In this document: one piece after another, positions 15,528 through 23,448 of the stretch | Layout of the letters: each line of letters begins with the position of its first letter | Numbering within the stretch: the first letter of the stretch is position 1 | From: Arthrobacter sp. | GTDB taxonomy: Bacteria; Actinomycetota; Actinomycetes; Actinomycetales; Micrococcaceae | Assembly (NCBI GenBank): GCA_030146405.1 | Contig: JASLBS010000109.1 | Coordinates: forward strand, 1 to 30,859 | Reading direction: 5' to 3' | Length of the DNA: 30,859 nt | The notes under the pieces: generated by a model | Seen by the model: the letters and a program-made list of their open reading frames with translations, nothing else | Database searches by the model: none | Told to the model about the DNA's origin: nothing | Translations under genes and position numbers: made by a program

Positions 15528-16291
15528 GCGACGATCACCTCCACATCGGCGTCGGACAGGGCATCCGCAAGGGTGCACCGGGGTGCGCGGTCGGTGATGA
15601 GAGCATCGATATCCTCCAGATGGGCGAAGCTGACCAGTGATTCCTCGGTGTACTTGGACGAGTCGGCGAGCAGTACCACGCGGCGGGCGGAACGGACGAT
15701 CGCCGTCTTGACCGCGGCCTCGTCCACGTCCGGTGTGCTGAGGCCGAAGGGTGCGGCGATCCCGTTGGCGCCGAGAAACGCGACGTCGGCACGGAGGCGC
15801 GTGAGGCAGGCCACGGTGCTGCTGCCCACGGCAGCGCTGGTCAGGGCACGGACGCGCCCGCCCACGAGCTCCACGCTCAGCCCTGCAGCGGAGATCGATG
15901 CGGCGATCGGGAGCGAGTGCGTGATGACGGCCAACCCGCTGCGGGCATCCTCGGCCAGCAACTCCGCGAGTGCTCCGGTGGTGCTGCCGGCGTCGAGAAC
16001 CACGGCTCCAGTGGTGGGCATCAGTTCCAGGGCGGCGTGCGCGATCCGCTTCTTCTCGGCGGCGTGCCGCGTGGAGCGGCTGATGAGGCTCGGTTCGTTG
16101 GTGGTGGCACCGCCGCCGACGATCGCTCCGCCATGGACGCGGCGGAGCACGCCGTCGTTCTCGAGGAGTGCGAGGTCGCGGCGCACCGTCTCCTTGGTGA
16201 TGCCGAAGCGGGAGGACAGCCCTGCCACCGTGACGCGGCCGTCGGCGGAGACCAGGGAACTGATCTGGCGGTACCGTTCTTCGGCGAACAT
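15524..16291 (-). CDS. fruR: DeoR-family fructose operon regulator FruR
   Basis: A transcription factor expected to repress the fru operon until fructose 1-phosphate or a related sugar phosphate binds. The 255-residue protein has the DeoR N-terminal HTH (RYRQISSLVSADGRVTVAGL, then FGITKETVRRDLALLE and the typical LRRVHGGA) and a C-terminal sugar-phosphate sensor domain with VVLDAGSTTGALAELL and FLGANGIA, LADSSKYTEESLV. ATG 16291 is chosen because GGAG lies 5 bases before it; upstream residues to 16330 are unlikely to be translated. It is first in the operon it controls, so autoregulation is likely. Confidence 0.93.
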   Translation of the reverse strand: MFAEERYRQISSLVSADGRVTVAGLSSRFGITKETVRRDLALLENDGVLRRVHGGAIVGGGATTNEPSLISRSTRHAAEKKRIAHAALELMPTTGAVVLDAGSTTGALAELLAEDARSGLAVITHSLPIAASISAAGLSVELVGGRVRALTSAAVGSSTVACLTRLRADVAFLGANGIAAPFGLSTPDVDEAAVKTAIVRSARRVVLLADSSKYTEESLVSFAHLEDIDALITDRAPRCTLADALSDADVEVIVA

Positions 16292-16353
16292 GGTCACTCC
16301 GTCGTCGTCAGCGGGCGCACCCGGCTGCATGTTGCTTTGTCTTCGTTTCCGTG

Positions 16354-16383
16354 ACTATAGACCCGCTTTCGCGAGAGGGTCAA
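16354..16383 (-). promoter_or_regulatory. Promoter of the fruR-fruK-fruA-ptsH operon
   Basis: On the minus strand TTGACC (16378-16383) and TATAGT (16354-16359) are separated by 18 bases, the best sigma-70-type promoter in the window. Transcription would begin near 16346, giving a leader of about 55 bases. The spacer holds a near-palindrome, CTTTCGCGAGAG on the plus strand (16366-16377, 10 of 12 symmetric), suitable for a repressor such as FruR. Confidence 0.7.
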
Positions 16384-16509
16384 GGGTTCACGGGAGATTG
16401 CGAGTTCGTCGGAAGGAGGCGTGGGAGCATCGGGCGCGGCTGCGCTTCGGGCAGGAACCGCAGGCATGTCGAACTCCGGGCCCGGGTCCCGAGGACGGGG
16501 CATGGACGC

Positions 16510-16530
16510 CAATTGCACGGTGTGCAATTG
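16510..16530. repeat. 21-bp palindrome, operator-like
   Basis: CAATTGCAC, spacer GGT, GTGCAATTG: perfect 9-base arms. It lies 127 bases upstream of the fru -35 box. The symmetry and length are typical of a dimeric regulator's site (TetR, GntR or MarR type). No gene for that regulator is adjacent. Confidence 0.65.
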
Positions 16531-16823
16531 ATTATGACGTGATGAATAGCACGCGAGAAAGGCCGAATAGAGGGCCGAGGGCAACAATCCGGGAAGTGAA
16601 TATCGGCTGCACTTTCAGTGGCACGGAGATGGCGCGAGGGCTCGATCGGTGAGGCCATTCCGCGGCTCAGGGCCGCGCCGCTCCAGTGCCCGTGCGTGTC
16701 CCGGGCCGCGTCCGGCCCAGGCGTCTGTTCGGTAAAGATTCACCGTGGGGCTTTGATTGGCCTGATTAGTACGGTGCTACGATTGCACCCTAAGCAGGCT
16801 GATCAAGTACAGTAAGTGGCAGT

Positions 16824-16841
16824 TGCATCACTGTGCATCAC
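16824..16841 (+). repeat. Direct repeat TGCATCAC with 10-bp period
   Basis: TGCATCAC occurs at 16824 and again at 16834, one helical turn apart, 61-78 bases before the GlsB-type start. Such in-phase direct repeats are typical of activator sites. Chance is not excluded for an 8-mer. Confidence 0.45.
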
Positions 16842-16901
16842 ACTATTGGACGACACGAAGCCCTCGGGTGGACGGTCAGACATCACTCAAGGAGCATTTT
16901 T

Positions 16902-17171
16902 ATGGGTTTCATCGCTTTTCTTCTTCTGGGCCTCATCGCCGGCGCTATCGCAAAGATGATCCTCCCGGGTCGCCAGGGCGGCGGCTGGGTCATCACCCTG
17001 ATCCTCGGCGTCGTCGGCGCCATGCTCGGTGGACTCATCGGTCGGACCTTGTTCGACGCAGACGTCGACGCCTTCTTCAGCCTCTCCTCCTGGCTCCTGG
17101 CCATCGGTGGCTCGCTGATCGTGCTCGTCATCTACGGTGCGATCACCGGTCGCAAGAACACGCGCGCCTGA
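16902..17171 (+). CDS. GlsB/YeaQ/YmgE-family small membrane protein
   Basis: A transglycosylase-associated family of tiny hydrophobic proteins linked with stress in several bacteria; the biochemical role is not settled. The 89-residue product has three membrane helices (about 2-20, 29-48 and 60-82) with the family's features: GLIAGAIAKMILPGR after helix 1, GGGWVITLILGVVGAMLGG, and SWLLAIGGSLIVLVIYGAI. ATG 16902 is preceded by AAGGAG at 7 bases. It stands alone after a long upstream region, which suggests a regulated single-gene transcript, perhaps a stress promoter, though I do not see a sigma-B type consensus. Confidence 0.92.
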   Translation: MGFIAFLLLGLIAGAIAKMILPGRQGGGWVITLILGVVGAMLGGLIGRTLFDADVDAFFSLSSWLLAIGGSLIVLVIYGAITGRKNTRA

Positions 17172-17365
17172 TTCTCGGCATCACAGGTAGCTGACCCCGG
17201 GGGGAACAGCTGCAGGAGGGCGTCACCGGAATGCCGGTGGCGCCCTTCGTCCGTTCCGCAGGTTTCCCCTGAGGCCTGCATCGGCAACCACGACCACTGC
17301 GGGCGCGTACAGTTGCCCGCCCGCCGAACCGGATGGCCCAGGGGCCCAGCCGCGAAAGGGACATG

Positions 17366-18148
17366 ATGAGCCGTAAGAAGGAAAACCCCGCAGTCAAGGC
17401 TGCCAACGCTTCGCTGTTCGACCAGGACGGTAATCCGAAGACCTCGATCGTCCGGGGCATCGAGCGGGCGCTGGACGTGCAGCAGCCCCTGATCCTGGCT
17501 AACCTGAACCGGCTGCGCCGCCGCAACCCCGGGGCGTCGCCCGCCCAACTGGCGCGCCTGCTCGAGCGGGACTACCTCCGCGCCACCACGATGACCGGCG
17601 CTGCCGTCGGTGCTACCGCCGCGGTGCCCGCCGTCGGTACCCTCGCCGCCCTCGGCCTCTCGGCCGCCGCCACCGCGGGCTTCCTCGAGGCCACCGCCCT
17701 CTACACCGAGTCCATCGCGCAACTCCACGGCGCGTACACCGATGATCCCGAGCGGTCGCGCGCGGTGGTCATGGCCATCCTCATGGGGGAGGAGGGGACG
17801 GCGCTCATGCAGTCCATCCTCGGGGCATCGGCCGGCAAGGGAGCTCCGCAGTACTGGGGCCAGCTGGTGAACAAGAGCGCCCCCTCGTCTCTCGTGAAGA
17901 CCGTCACCGGTTCCATCCAGCGACGCTTCCTCCGCAAGTTCCTCACCCGGCAGAGCGGCTTCATGCTGGGCCGCGCGCTGCCGTTCGGTGTCGGTGCCGT
18001 GGTGGGTGGAACGGGTAACCACCTGCTCGGCAAGGGCGTGATCCGTACTACCCGTGAAGCTTTCGGCCCGCTGCCGCAGGTCCTTCCCGGCGAAGTGGTC
18101 GACGCCCTCGAACTGCCGGAGGCCGGATCCGGGCAGGGACGGCGCTAA
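17366..18148 (+). CDS. EcsC-like conserved protein
   Basis: Probable member or relative of the EcsC family, whose function is unknown. The 260-residue protein has an N-terminal charged region, then an Ala/Gly-rich hydrophobic segment (about 70-105, TGAAVGATAAVPAVGTLAAL) followed by LYTESIAQLHGAYTDDPER, like the EcsC pattern of a glycine-rich hairpin before a helix ending in a YG/YT-D motif. The C-terminus GRALPFGVGAVVGGTGNHLLG matches the family's late Gly-rich helix with conserved Asn. ATG 17363 and 17366 are adjacent; 17366 has better spacing from AAAGGG. The stop overlaps that of the convergent DUF445 gene. The family call is from pattern memory and moderate. Confidence 0.65.
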   Translation: MSRKKENPAVKAANASLFDQDGNPKTSIVRGIERALDVQQPLILANLNRLRRRNPGASPAQLARLLERDYLRATTMTGAAVGATAAVPAVGTLAALGLSAAATAGFLEATALYTESIAQLHGAYTDDPERSRAVVMAILMGEEGTALMQSILGASAGKGAPQYWGQLVNKSAPSSLVKTVTGSIQRRFLRKFLTRQSGFMLGRALPFGVGAVVGGTGNHLLGKGVIRTTREAFGPLPQVLPGEVVDALELPEAGSGQGRR

Positions 18149-19404
18149 CCGAAGATCGCGTGGGCGATCGTGAAGATCACCAGACCGGCCAGCGATCCCA
18201 CCACGGTCCCGTTGATCCGGATGAACTGGAGATCGCGGCCCACCTGCAGTTCGATCTTCCGTGACGTGTCCGCCGCATCCCAGCGGCCCACGGTCTCCGC
18301 GATGACACTCGAGATCTCGCTCCGGTAGGTCCGCACGGCGTAGGAGGCGCCGTCGGCCACCCACCGGTTCACCTTGCCGGCGAGCTCGGTGTCACGCGTG
18401 AGCCGTGAACCGAAGTCGCGGACCGCGGCCTTGAACTTCCGGGTCAGCTCGCTCTCGGGATCGTTGACCGCTTCGAGCAGGGCCTTCTTGATCGTGGCCC
18501 AGGTGCGGGCGGTGATGTCGCGCACGCGGGGGTCGTCCAGGAGTTGACCCTTGATCTCCTCGGCCTTCGCGATGGTCTCGGGCTTGTGCTGCAGGTCCTG
18601 GGCGAGGTCCCGTAGATACTTGTCGATCGACAGCCGGACATCGTGCTGCTGATCCTCCTGCACCGCGCGGATGAACTTCGAGAGCTCGGCGTGCACACGA
18701 TCGCCCACCACGCCGTCCACCAGCCGGGGCACCCACGTGGGGGAACGCTGGGCCACCACCCGCGTGACCACCGCGTAGTTCGCGTCCACCCACTCGGCGG
18801 TACGGTCCACCAGTAGGTCCACGAGCCGGTGATGGTGGCCCTCGGCGAAGACGTGCTCGGCGATGCTGCCGATCGGCGGACCCCAGGGAGGATCGATGAG
18901 GTGCTTGCGCACCATGGACTCGATCACGCCCTGCACGACGTCGTCGTTCAGCACCGTGAACGCGCCGCGGATCAGGGCCGCTCCCTCCGCCGCCACGCGG
19001 TCGGCGCTCTCGGGCTTCTCCAGCCATGCGCCCGCCTTCTGGGCTATACCCACGGAATCGAGCTTGTTGCGCACCACGTCCTCCGAGAGGAAGTTCTCCT
19101 CGACGAACTGGCCCAGGGACTCGCCGATCTGGTCCTTCTTGCGCGGGATGATCGCGGTGTGCGGGATCTTCAGGCCCATCGGGTACTTGAAGAGGGCCGT
19201 CACGGCGAACCAGTCGGCCAGCGCACCCACCATTCCACCCTCGGACGCGGCGCGGACGTATTGGAGCCACGGGTAGGTGTCCTGCAGGGCGAAGGCCACC
19301 ACGAAGATGACGGCCATGACCACCAGCAAACCTGTTGCCAGGATCTTCATGCGGCGGAGGGCGGCCGCACGCTCCGTATCGGTGGCGGTGGTCTCGGCAG
19401 TCAC
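18145..19404 (-). CDS. DUF445-family membrane protein
   Basis: DUF445 proteins are membrane-anchored and of unknown function. The 419-residue product has two N-terminal helices: LATGLLVVMAVIFVVAFALQ (about 21-40) and the diagnostic ASEGGMVGALADWFAVTALF, followed by P.G..IPHTAIIPRKKDQIGESLGQFVEENFL, the family hallmark. A long charged helical region with Arg/Asp/Gln-rich segments follows, and a final C-terminal helix (VVGSLAGLVIFTIAHAIFG). GTG 19404 is the only reasonable start: GGGAGG touches it directly, too close for normal ribosome binding, while TACACT stands 7 bases upstream, so a leaderless transcript is possible. No partner gene is adjacent. Confidence 0.93.
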   Translation of the reverse strand: MTAETTATDTERAAALRRMKILATGLLVVMAVIFVVAFALQDTYPWLQYVRAASEGGMVGALADWFAVTALFKYPMGLKIPHTAIIPRKKDQIGESLGQFVEENFLSEDVVRNKLDSVGIAQKAGAWLEKPESADRVAAEGAALIRGAFTVLNDDVVQGVIESMVRKHLIDPPWGPPIGSIAEHVFAEGHHHRLVDLLVDRTAEWVDANYAVVTRVVAQRSPTWVPRLVDGVVGDRVHAELSKFIRAVQEDQQHDVRLSIDKYLRDLAQDLQHKPETIAKAEEIKGQLLDDPRVRDITARTWATIKKALLEAVNDPESELTRKFKAAVRDFGSRLTRDTELAGKVNRWVADGASYAVRTYRSEISSVIAETVGRWDAADTSRKIELQVGRDLQFIRINGTVVGSLAGLVIFTIAHAIFG

Positions 19405-19578
19405 CCTCCCGAGTGTATCGAGGCAGACGCCACTGCTGGTCCGGGAGGCGGCACCTGGCCCTCGTCCGCTCCAGCGGGTAGCAGCCGCACCGCGGACCGC
19501 CGGTGCTGTGCCGCACGGTGTTCTCGACCCGCAACGATGCCCTGCAATCGCTCGGACACAGTGTGGTTGAGTGGGAAA

Positions 19579-21393
19579 ATGCAAACACCGATCGAGGATT
19601 ATGCCCTCGTCTCCGACCTCCACACCGGTGCGCTGATCTCACGGACAGGGAGTGTCGACTGGCTGTGCTTCCCCCGTTTCGACTCGGAGTCCGTCTTCGG
19701 CGCGCTGCTCGGCACCTCGGAGTACGGGCGCTGGCTCGTGGCGCCGTCCGCCGCCGAGGCGGAGGTGGTGGAGCGCAACTACATCGACTCCACCTTCGTG
19801 CTCCAGACCCGCTGGCGGACCGATGACGGCGAGGTGCTCGTCACCGACTTCATGTCCATCGGTGACCGGCGCGCCAACGTGATCCGTCGGGTCGAAGGGC
19901 TCAGCGGAACGGTGTCCGTCCGCCAGGAGCTGGAGATCCGCTTCGGCTACGGCGAGATCGTCCCCTGGGTCAGCCAGGAGATGGAGGACGGCGTGCCCGT
20001 GCTGCTGGCCATCGCCGGGCCGGAGGCGCTGGTGCTGCGGGGGCCCCGGCTGCGGGCCACCGATCACCGCCACGAGGGCATCTTCGAGGTGTCCGCGGGC
20101 GACGTCGTCGACCTCGAACTCGTCTGGTACCCCTCCCACCGGGACAAGCCGCCCGCCCCCGAGATCGACGAGATGCTGGACAGGACCATCAGCTACTGGC
20201 GGGCCTGGAGCGCCAGCTGCGTGGACGACGGCGAGTACGCCGATGCGGTGAAGCGCTCGCTCCTGGTGCTGCGCGCACTGACGCACGAGGACACCGGCGG
20301 GATCGTCGCGGCTCCCACCACGTCCCTGCCGGAGCAGTTCGGTGGTGCCCGCAACTGGGACTACCGTTTCTGCTGGCTGCGCGACGCCGCCCTGACCCTG
20401 GAAGCCATGATGACCCACGGATTCGCCGATGAAGCCCTGGGCTGGCGCAACTGGTTGCTCCGGGCGGTGGCCGGCGACCCGGAGGATCTGCAGATCATGT
20501 ACGGCGTCGCAGGGGAACGGCGGCTGCCGGAGCGCGAGCTCGACCACCTGCCGGGGTACGCCGGGTCCGTCCCGGTCCGGGTGGGTAACGGCGCGGTGGA
20601 CCAGTACCAGGCGGACGTGGTGGGCGAGGTGATGGTGGCGCTCGAGAAGCTGCGCGGCCACGGCGTCGCGGAGGACAACTTCTCCTGGCCGTTGCAGCGC
20701 GCGCTGCTCGGATTCGCCGAGAACCACCTGGACGACCCCGACCACGGTATCTGGGAGATGCGCGGGAAGCTGCAGCACTTCACCCACTCGCGCGTGATGA
20801 TGTGGGCGGCCTTCGACTGCGCCGTCCGCGCCGTGCGGGACCACGGGCTGAGCGGACCGCAGGAGCGGTGGACGCAGCTCCGCGACGGGCTCCGGGAGGA
20901 GATCCTGGAGCGCGGGTTCGACCGCGAGCTGAACTCGTTCACGCAGGTCTACGGCGGCACGGAGGTGGACGCCTCACTGCTGCAGCTGCCCCAGGTGGGA
21001 TTCCTGGACTATGACGATCCGATGATGCTCGGGACCGTACAGCGGATCGAGGACCACCTGGTGGACGAGCAGGGGCTGCTGCTGCGCTACCGCACCCACG
21101 AGTCCGACGACGGCCTGGACCCGGGGGAGCACCCCTTCCTGGCCTGCTCCTTCTGGTTGGTGGAGCAGTACGCCCTCGGCGGTCGGCCCGAGGACGGGCG
21201 GAGGCTCATGGACCAGCTGGTGGGGTATTCGAACGAGCTCGGTCTGCTGGCCGAGGAGTACGACGCCGTGGAGCACCGCATGGCGGGGAACTTCCCACAG
21301 GCCTTCTCGCACCTCGGCCTGGTGCGTGCGGCCGACGCTCTCCAGCTGGGCCAGGGCGACACGAGCTCACACGCAACGATGGCCCGGGAGTGA
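19579..21393 (+). CDS. GH15-family glucoamylase/trehalase-type glycoside hydrolase
   Basis: Hydrolyses an alpha-glucoside. In actinobacteria this family includes the cytosolic trehalase as well as glucodextranase-like enzymes; the sequence alone does not decide. The 604-residue protein has an N-terminal beta-sandwich domain (PIEDYALVSDLHTGALISRT, VDWLCFPRFDSESVFGALLG) and a C-terminal (alpha/alpha)6 barrel containing the family motif TTSLPEQFGGARNWDYRFCW (248-267) followed by LRDA, later QYQADVVGEVM, and near the end EHPFLACSFWLVEQ with a likely catalytic Glu. No signal peptide, so cytoplasmic. ATG 19579 has only a weak GTGGGA before it; in-frame GTG 19561 is an alternative. A hairpin overlaps the stop. 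Confidence 0.9.
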   Translation: MQTPIEDYALVSDLHTGALISRTGSVDWLCFPRFDSESVFGALLGTSEYGRWLVAPSAAEAEVVERNYIDSTFVLQTRWRTDDGEVLVTDFMSIGDRRANVIRRVEGLSGTVSVRQELEIRFGYGEIVPWVSQEMEDGVPVLLAIAGPEALVLRGPRLRATDHRHEGIFEVSAGDVVDLELVWYPSHRDKPPAPEIDEMLDRTISYWRAWSASCVDDGEYADAVKRSLLVLRALTHEDTGGIVAAPTTSLPEQFGGARNWDYRFCWLRDAALTLEAMMTHGFADEALGWRNWLLRAVAGDPEDLQIMYGVAGERRLPERELDHLPGYAGSVPVRVGNGAVDQYQADVVGEVMVALEKLRGHGVAEDNFSWPLQRALLGFAENHLDDPDHGIWEMRGKLQHFTHSRVMMWAAFDCAVRAVRDHGLSGPQERWTQLRDGLREEILERGFDRELNSFTQVYGGTEVDASLLQLPQVGFLDYDDPMMLGTVQRIEDHLVDEQGLLLRYRTHESDDGLDPGEHPFLACSFWLVEQYALGGRPEDGRRLMDQLVGYSNELGLLAEEYDAVEHRMAGNFPQAFSHLGLVRAADALQLGQGDTSSHATMARE

Positions 21394-21408
21394 CTCCCGG
21401 GCCATCGT
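21376..21408 (+). terminator. Terminator with the stop codon in its loop
   Basis: A perfect 15-bp stem, ACGATGGCCCGGGAG with its complement, encloses only the TGA stop codon of the GH15 gene (21391-21393). The last five codons form the left arm. It also sits 16 bases beyond the stop of the convergent dehydrogenase and may serve both directions. Confidence 0.8.
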
Positions 21409-21423
21409 CGAGGGTGCTGCAGG

Positions 21424-22614
21424 TCAGGCGGTGACGCCCTGCGGCTTGAGGACCACCTTGATGGTGCCGTCCGTCTTCTTCTGGAAGTTCTTGTAGGCGG
21501 CGGGCGCCTCGTCGATCGAGACCTCGTGGGTCATGAGGTCGGTGACGCCCAGCGGGTCCGAGGGCTCCTCGACGATCGGGAGGAGCTCGTCGGTCCAGCG
21601 GCGCACGTTGCACTGGCCCATGCGGAACTGGATCTGCTTGTCGAACATGGTCATGAGGGGCATGGGGCTCGCCGTGCCGCCGTAGACGCCGCTGAGCGAG
21701 ATGGTGCCGCCGCGGCGCACGGCGTCGACCGACGAGTGGAGGACCGACATGCGGTCCGTGCCGCCGGTCTCCATGACCTTCTGCGCCATCTTGTCTGGCA
21801 GCAGGCCCGCGGCGTTCTGCGCGAAGGCGCCGATGGGGGAGTTGTGTGCTTCCATCCCGACGGCGTCGACGATGGCGTCCGGCCCACGGCCGTTGGTCAT
21901 GCTGCGCAGCTCCTCGGCGGTGTTCTTCGTGAAGTCGATCGTCTCGATGCCGTGGCGCTTGGCCATCTCACGGCGTTCCGGGACCGGTTCGACGGCGATC
22001 ACGCGGTGACCGAGGTGGCGGCCGATGCGTGCGGCGAACTGGCCGACGGGCCCGAGTCCGTACACCGCGAGGACGCCGTCCTTCGGGACGTCCGCGTACT
22101 GCACTCCCTGCCACGCGGTGGGCAGGATGTCCGAGAGGTAGAGGTAGCGCTCGTCCGGCAGTTCGTGCCCCACCTTGACCGGACCGTAGTCGGCGAAGGG
22201 GACGCGCAGGTACTCGGCCTGGCCGCCGGGCACGGAGCCGTACAGCTCGGAGAAACCGAAGAGCGATGCGCCGGAGCCCTTGCTGTGGACCTGGGTGGTT
22301 TCGCACTGGGACTGCAGGCCGCGCTTGCACATGAAGCAGTAACCACAGGAGATGTTGAAGGGGATCACCACGCGGTCACCCACCTTCAGGTTGGTGACGC
22401 CCGCGCCGACCTCCTCGACGATGCCCATCGGCTCGTGCCCGAGGATGTCGCCCTTGTGCATGTAGGGGCCGAGGACCTCGTAGAGGTGCAGGTCCGAACC
22501 GCAGATCGCCGTGGAGGTGATGCGGACGATCGCATCGGTGGGCTCCTGGATCGTGGGATCGGGGACGTTCTCCACGCTGATGTTGCGCTTGCCCTGCCAG
22601 GTGACTGCCTTCAT
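21424..22614 (-). CDS. Zinc-dependent alcohol/formaldehyde-type dehydrogenase
   Basis: A medium-chain NAD(P)-dependent dehydrogenase. The 396-residue protein has catalytic zinc ligands C38 (AICGSDLHLYE) and H60-E61 (GHEPMG), the four structural-zinc cysteines C90, C93, C96 and C104 (SCGYCFMCKRG then SQC), and the nucleotide motif GLGPVG (186-191). The long insert after the Cys cluster with FGFSELYGSVPGGQAEYLRVP groups it with the glutathione-independent formaldehyde-dehydrogenase-like branch often annotated as FDH. The exact alcohol is unknown. ATG 22614 is preceded by AAGGAG. An imperfect palindrome lies just upstream (22631-22659), so regulated expression is likely. Confidence 0.93.
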   Translation of the reverse strand: MKAVTWQGKRNISVENVPDPTIQEPTDAIVRITSTAICGSDLHLYEVLGPYMHKGDILGHEPMGIVEEVGAGVTNLKVGDRVVIPFNISCGYCFMCKRGLQSQCETTQVHSKGSGASLFGFSELYGSVPGGQAEYLRVPFADYGPVKVGHELPDERYLYLSDILPTAWQGVQYADVPKDGVLAVYGLGPVGQFAARIGRHLGHRVIAVEPVPERREMAKRHGIETIDFTKNTAEELRSMTNGRGPDAIVDAVGMEAHNSPIGAFAQNAAGLLPDKMAQKVMETGGTDRMSVLHSSVDAVRRGGTISLSGVYGGTASPMPLMTMFDKQIQFRMGQCNVRRWTDELLPIVEEPSDPLGVTDLMTHEVSIDEAPAAYKNFQKKTDGTIKVVLKPQGVTA

Positions 22615-22630
22615 GGGGCACTCCTTCGGG

Positions 22631-22659
22631 ATAGTAAGTAAGCTTTCCTTTCCTACTAT
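22631..22659. promoter_or_regulatory. Imperfect palindrome upstream of the dehydrogenase
   Basis: ATAGTAAGTAAG and its near-complement CTTTCCTACTAT flank a TTTC-rich centre; outer six bases are perfect (ATAGTA/TACTAT). It is 17-45 bases before the dehydrogenase start in an AT-rich patch, where the promoter must lie. Probably an operator or overlapping -10 region. Confidence 0.5.
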
Positions 22660-22713
22660 TCACCTCTTCGGCGCGAAAGTGAAGTCGGGCTCCTGGTCGC
22701 CTAGCCTTGTCGG

Positions 22714-23448
22714 GTGCCCCTCGTCCGCTCGCCCGCCCTGCGCGTCGCCCTGTCCGTCTCGATCGCAACGGGACTCTACGGCATCTCCTTCGGAGCGCTG
22801 TCCGTGGCCGCAGGTCTGGACCTCCTCCAGACCATGGCGCTCAGTCTCCTGCTGTTCAGCGGCGGATCCCAGTTCGCCTTCATCGGTGTGCTCGCCGGCG
22901 GTGGCAGCGGGATCTCTGCGATGTCCGCCTCCGCGCTGCTCGGCATCCGCAACGGCGTGTACGGGATGCAGGTCAACCTGCTGCTGCGGCCGCGGCGATG
23001 GCGCAAGCTCGCTGCGGCGCACGTGACCATCGACGAGTCCGTCGCCACCGCGACCGGTCAGAGCGACCCCGACGAGCAGCGTCGCGGCTTCTGGGGCGCC
23101 GGCGTCGGTGTCTTCGTGCTGTGGAACCTCTTCACCCTCGTGGGCGCGCTGGCCGGTAACGCCCTGGGTGATCCCGCCCGCTGGGGGCTCGACGGTGCAG
23201 CCGTGGCCGCGTTCCTCGGGCTGCTGTGGCCGCGGATCAGGGCTCGGCAACCGGCGGCCATCGCCGTGGTCTGCGCGGTGGTCACGCTGCTCGCCGTACC
23301 GTTCGTACCACCGGGCATCCCCATCCTCATCGCCGCCGTGGTGGCCGGCGTCCTCGGCTTCGCGGGCTTCGGCCCGGCGACGGAAGGGCTCGAGCCCGAC
23401 GTCGAGCCGTACCCCTCGAGCACCCCGGGCACCAAGGAGGCGTCATGA
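22714..23448 (+). CDS. azlC: AzlC-family branched-chain amino acid exporter, large subunit
   Basis: With AzlD it forms an exporter for branched-chain amino acids (the family includes BrnF of corynebacteria). The 244-residue protein has about seven membrane helices, with the family's ATGLYGISFGALSVAAGLDLLQTMALSLLLFSGGSQFAF pattern (positions about 18-55) and the GIRNGVYGMQ segment. A charged loop GQSDPDEQRRGFW separates the halves and the hydrophilic C-terminus is Pro/Ser-rich. GTG 22714 is the start; TAGCCT ends 7 bases before it, so the message may be leaderless. The stop overlaps the azlD start. Confidence 0.93.
   Translation: MPLVRSPALRVALSVSIATGLYGISFGALSVAAGLDLLQTMALSLLLFSGGSQFAFIGVLAGGGSGISAMSASALLGIRNGVYGMQVNLLLRPRRWRKLAAAHVTIDESVATATGQSDPDEQRRGFWGAGVGVFVLWNLFTLVGALAGNALGDPARWGLDGAAVAAFLGLLWPRIRARQPAAIAVVCAVVTLLAVPFVPPGIPILIAAVVAGVLGFAGFGPATEGLEPDVEPYPSSTPGTKEAS

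Larger units (their letters stand above)
16384..16901. other. 518-base non-coding region with regulatory-looking repeats
   Basis: Short open frames cross it on both strands, but none has a ribosome site or protein-like composition. It holds the palindrome at 16510-16530, the direct repeat at 16824-16841 and locally AT-rich sequence (16526-16560 and 16750-16860), unlike the GC-rich genes around it. It separates the divergent fru operon and the GlsB-type gene, so it should contain control sites for both. Confidence 0.6.

Noticed and set aside
16294..16652. Short open frames in the fru-GlsB gap on both strands
   Set aside because: No ribosome sites, Arg/Pro/Ser-rich composition, and overlap with the fru promoter.
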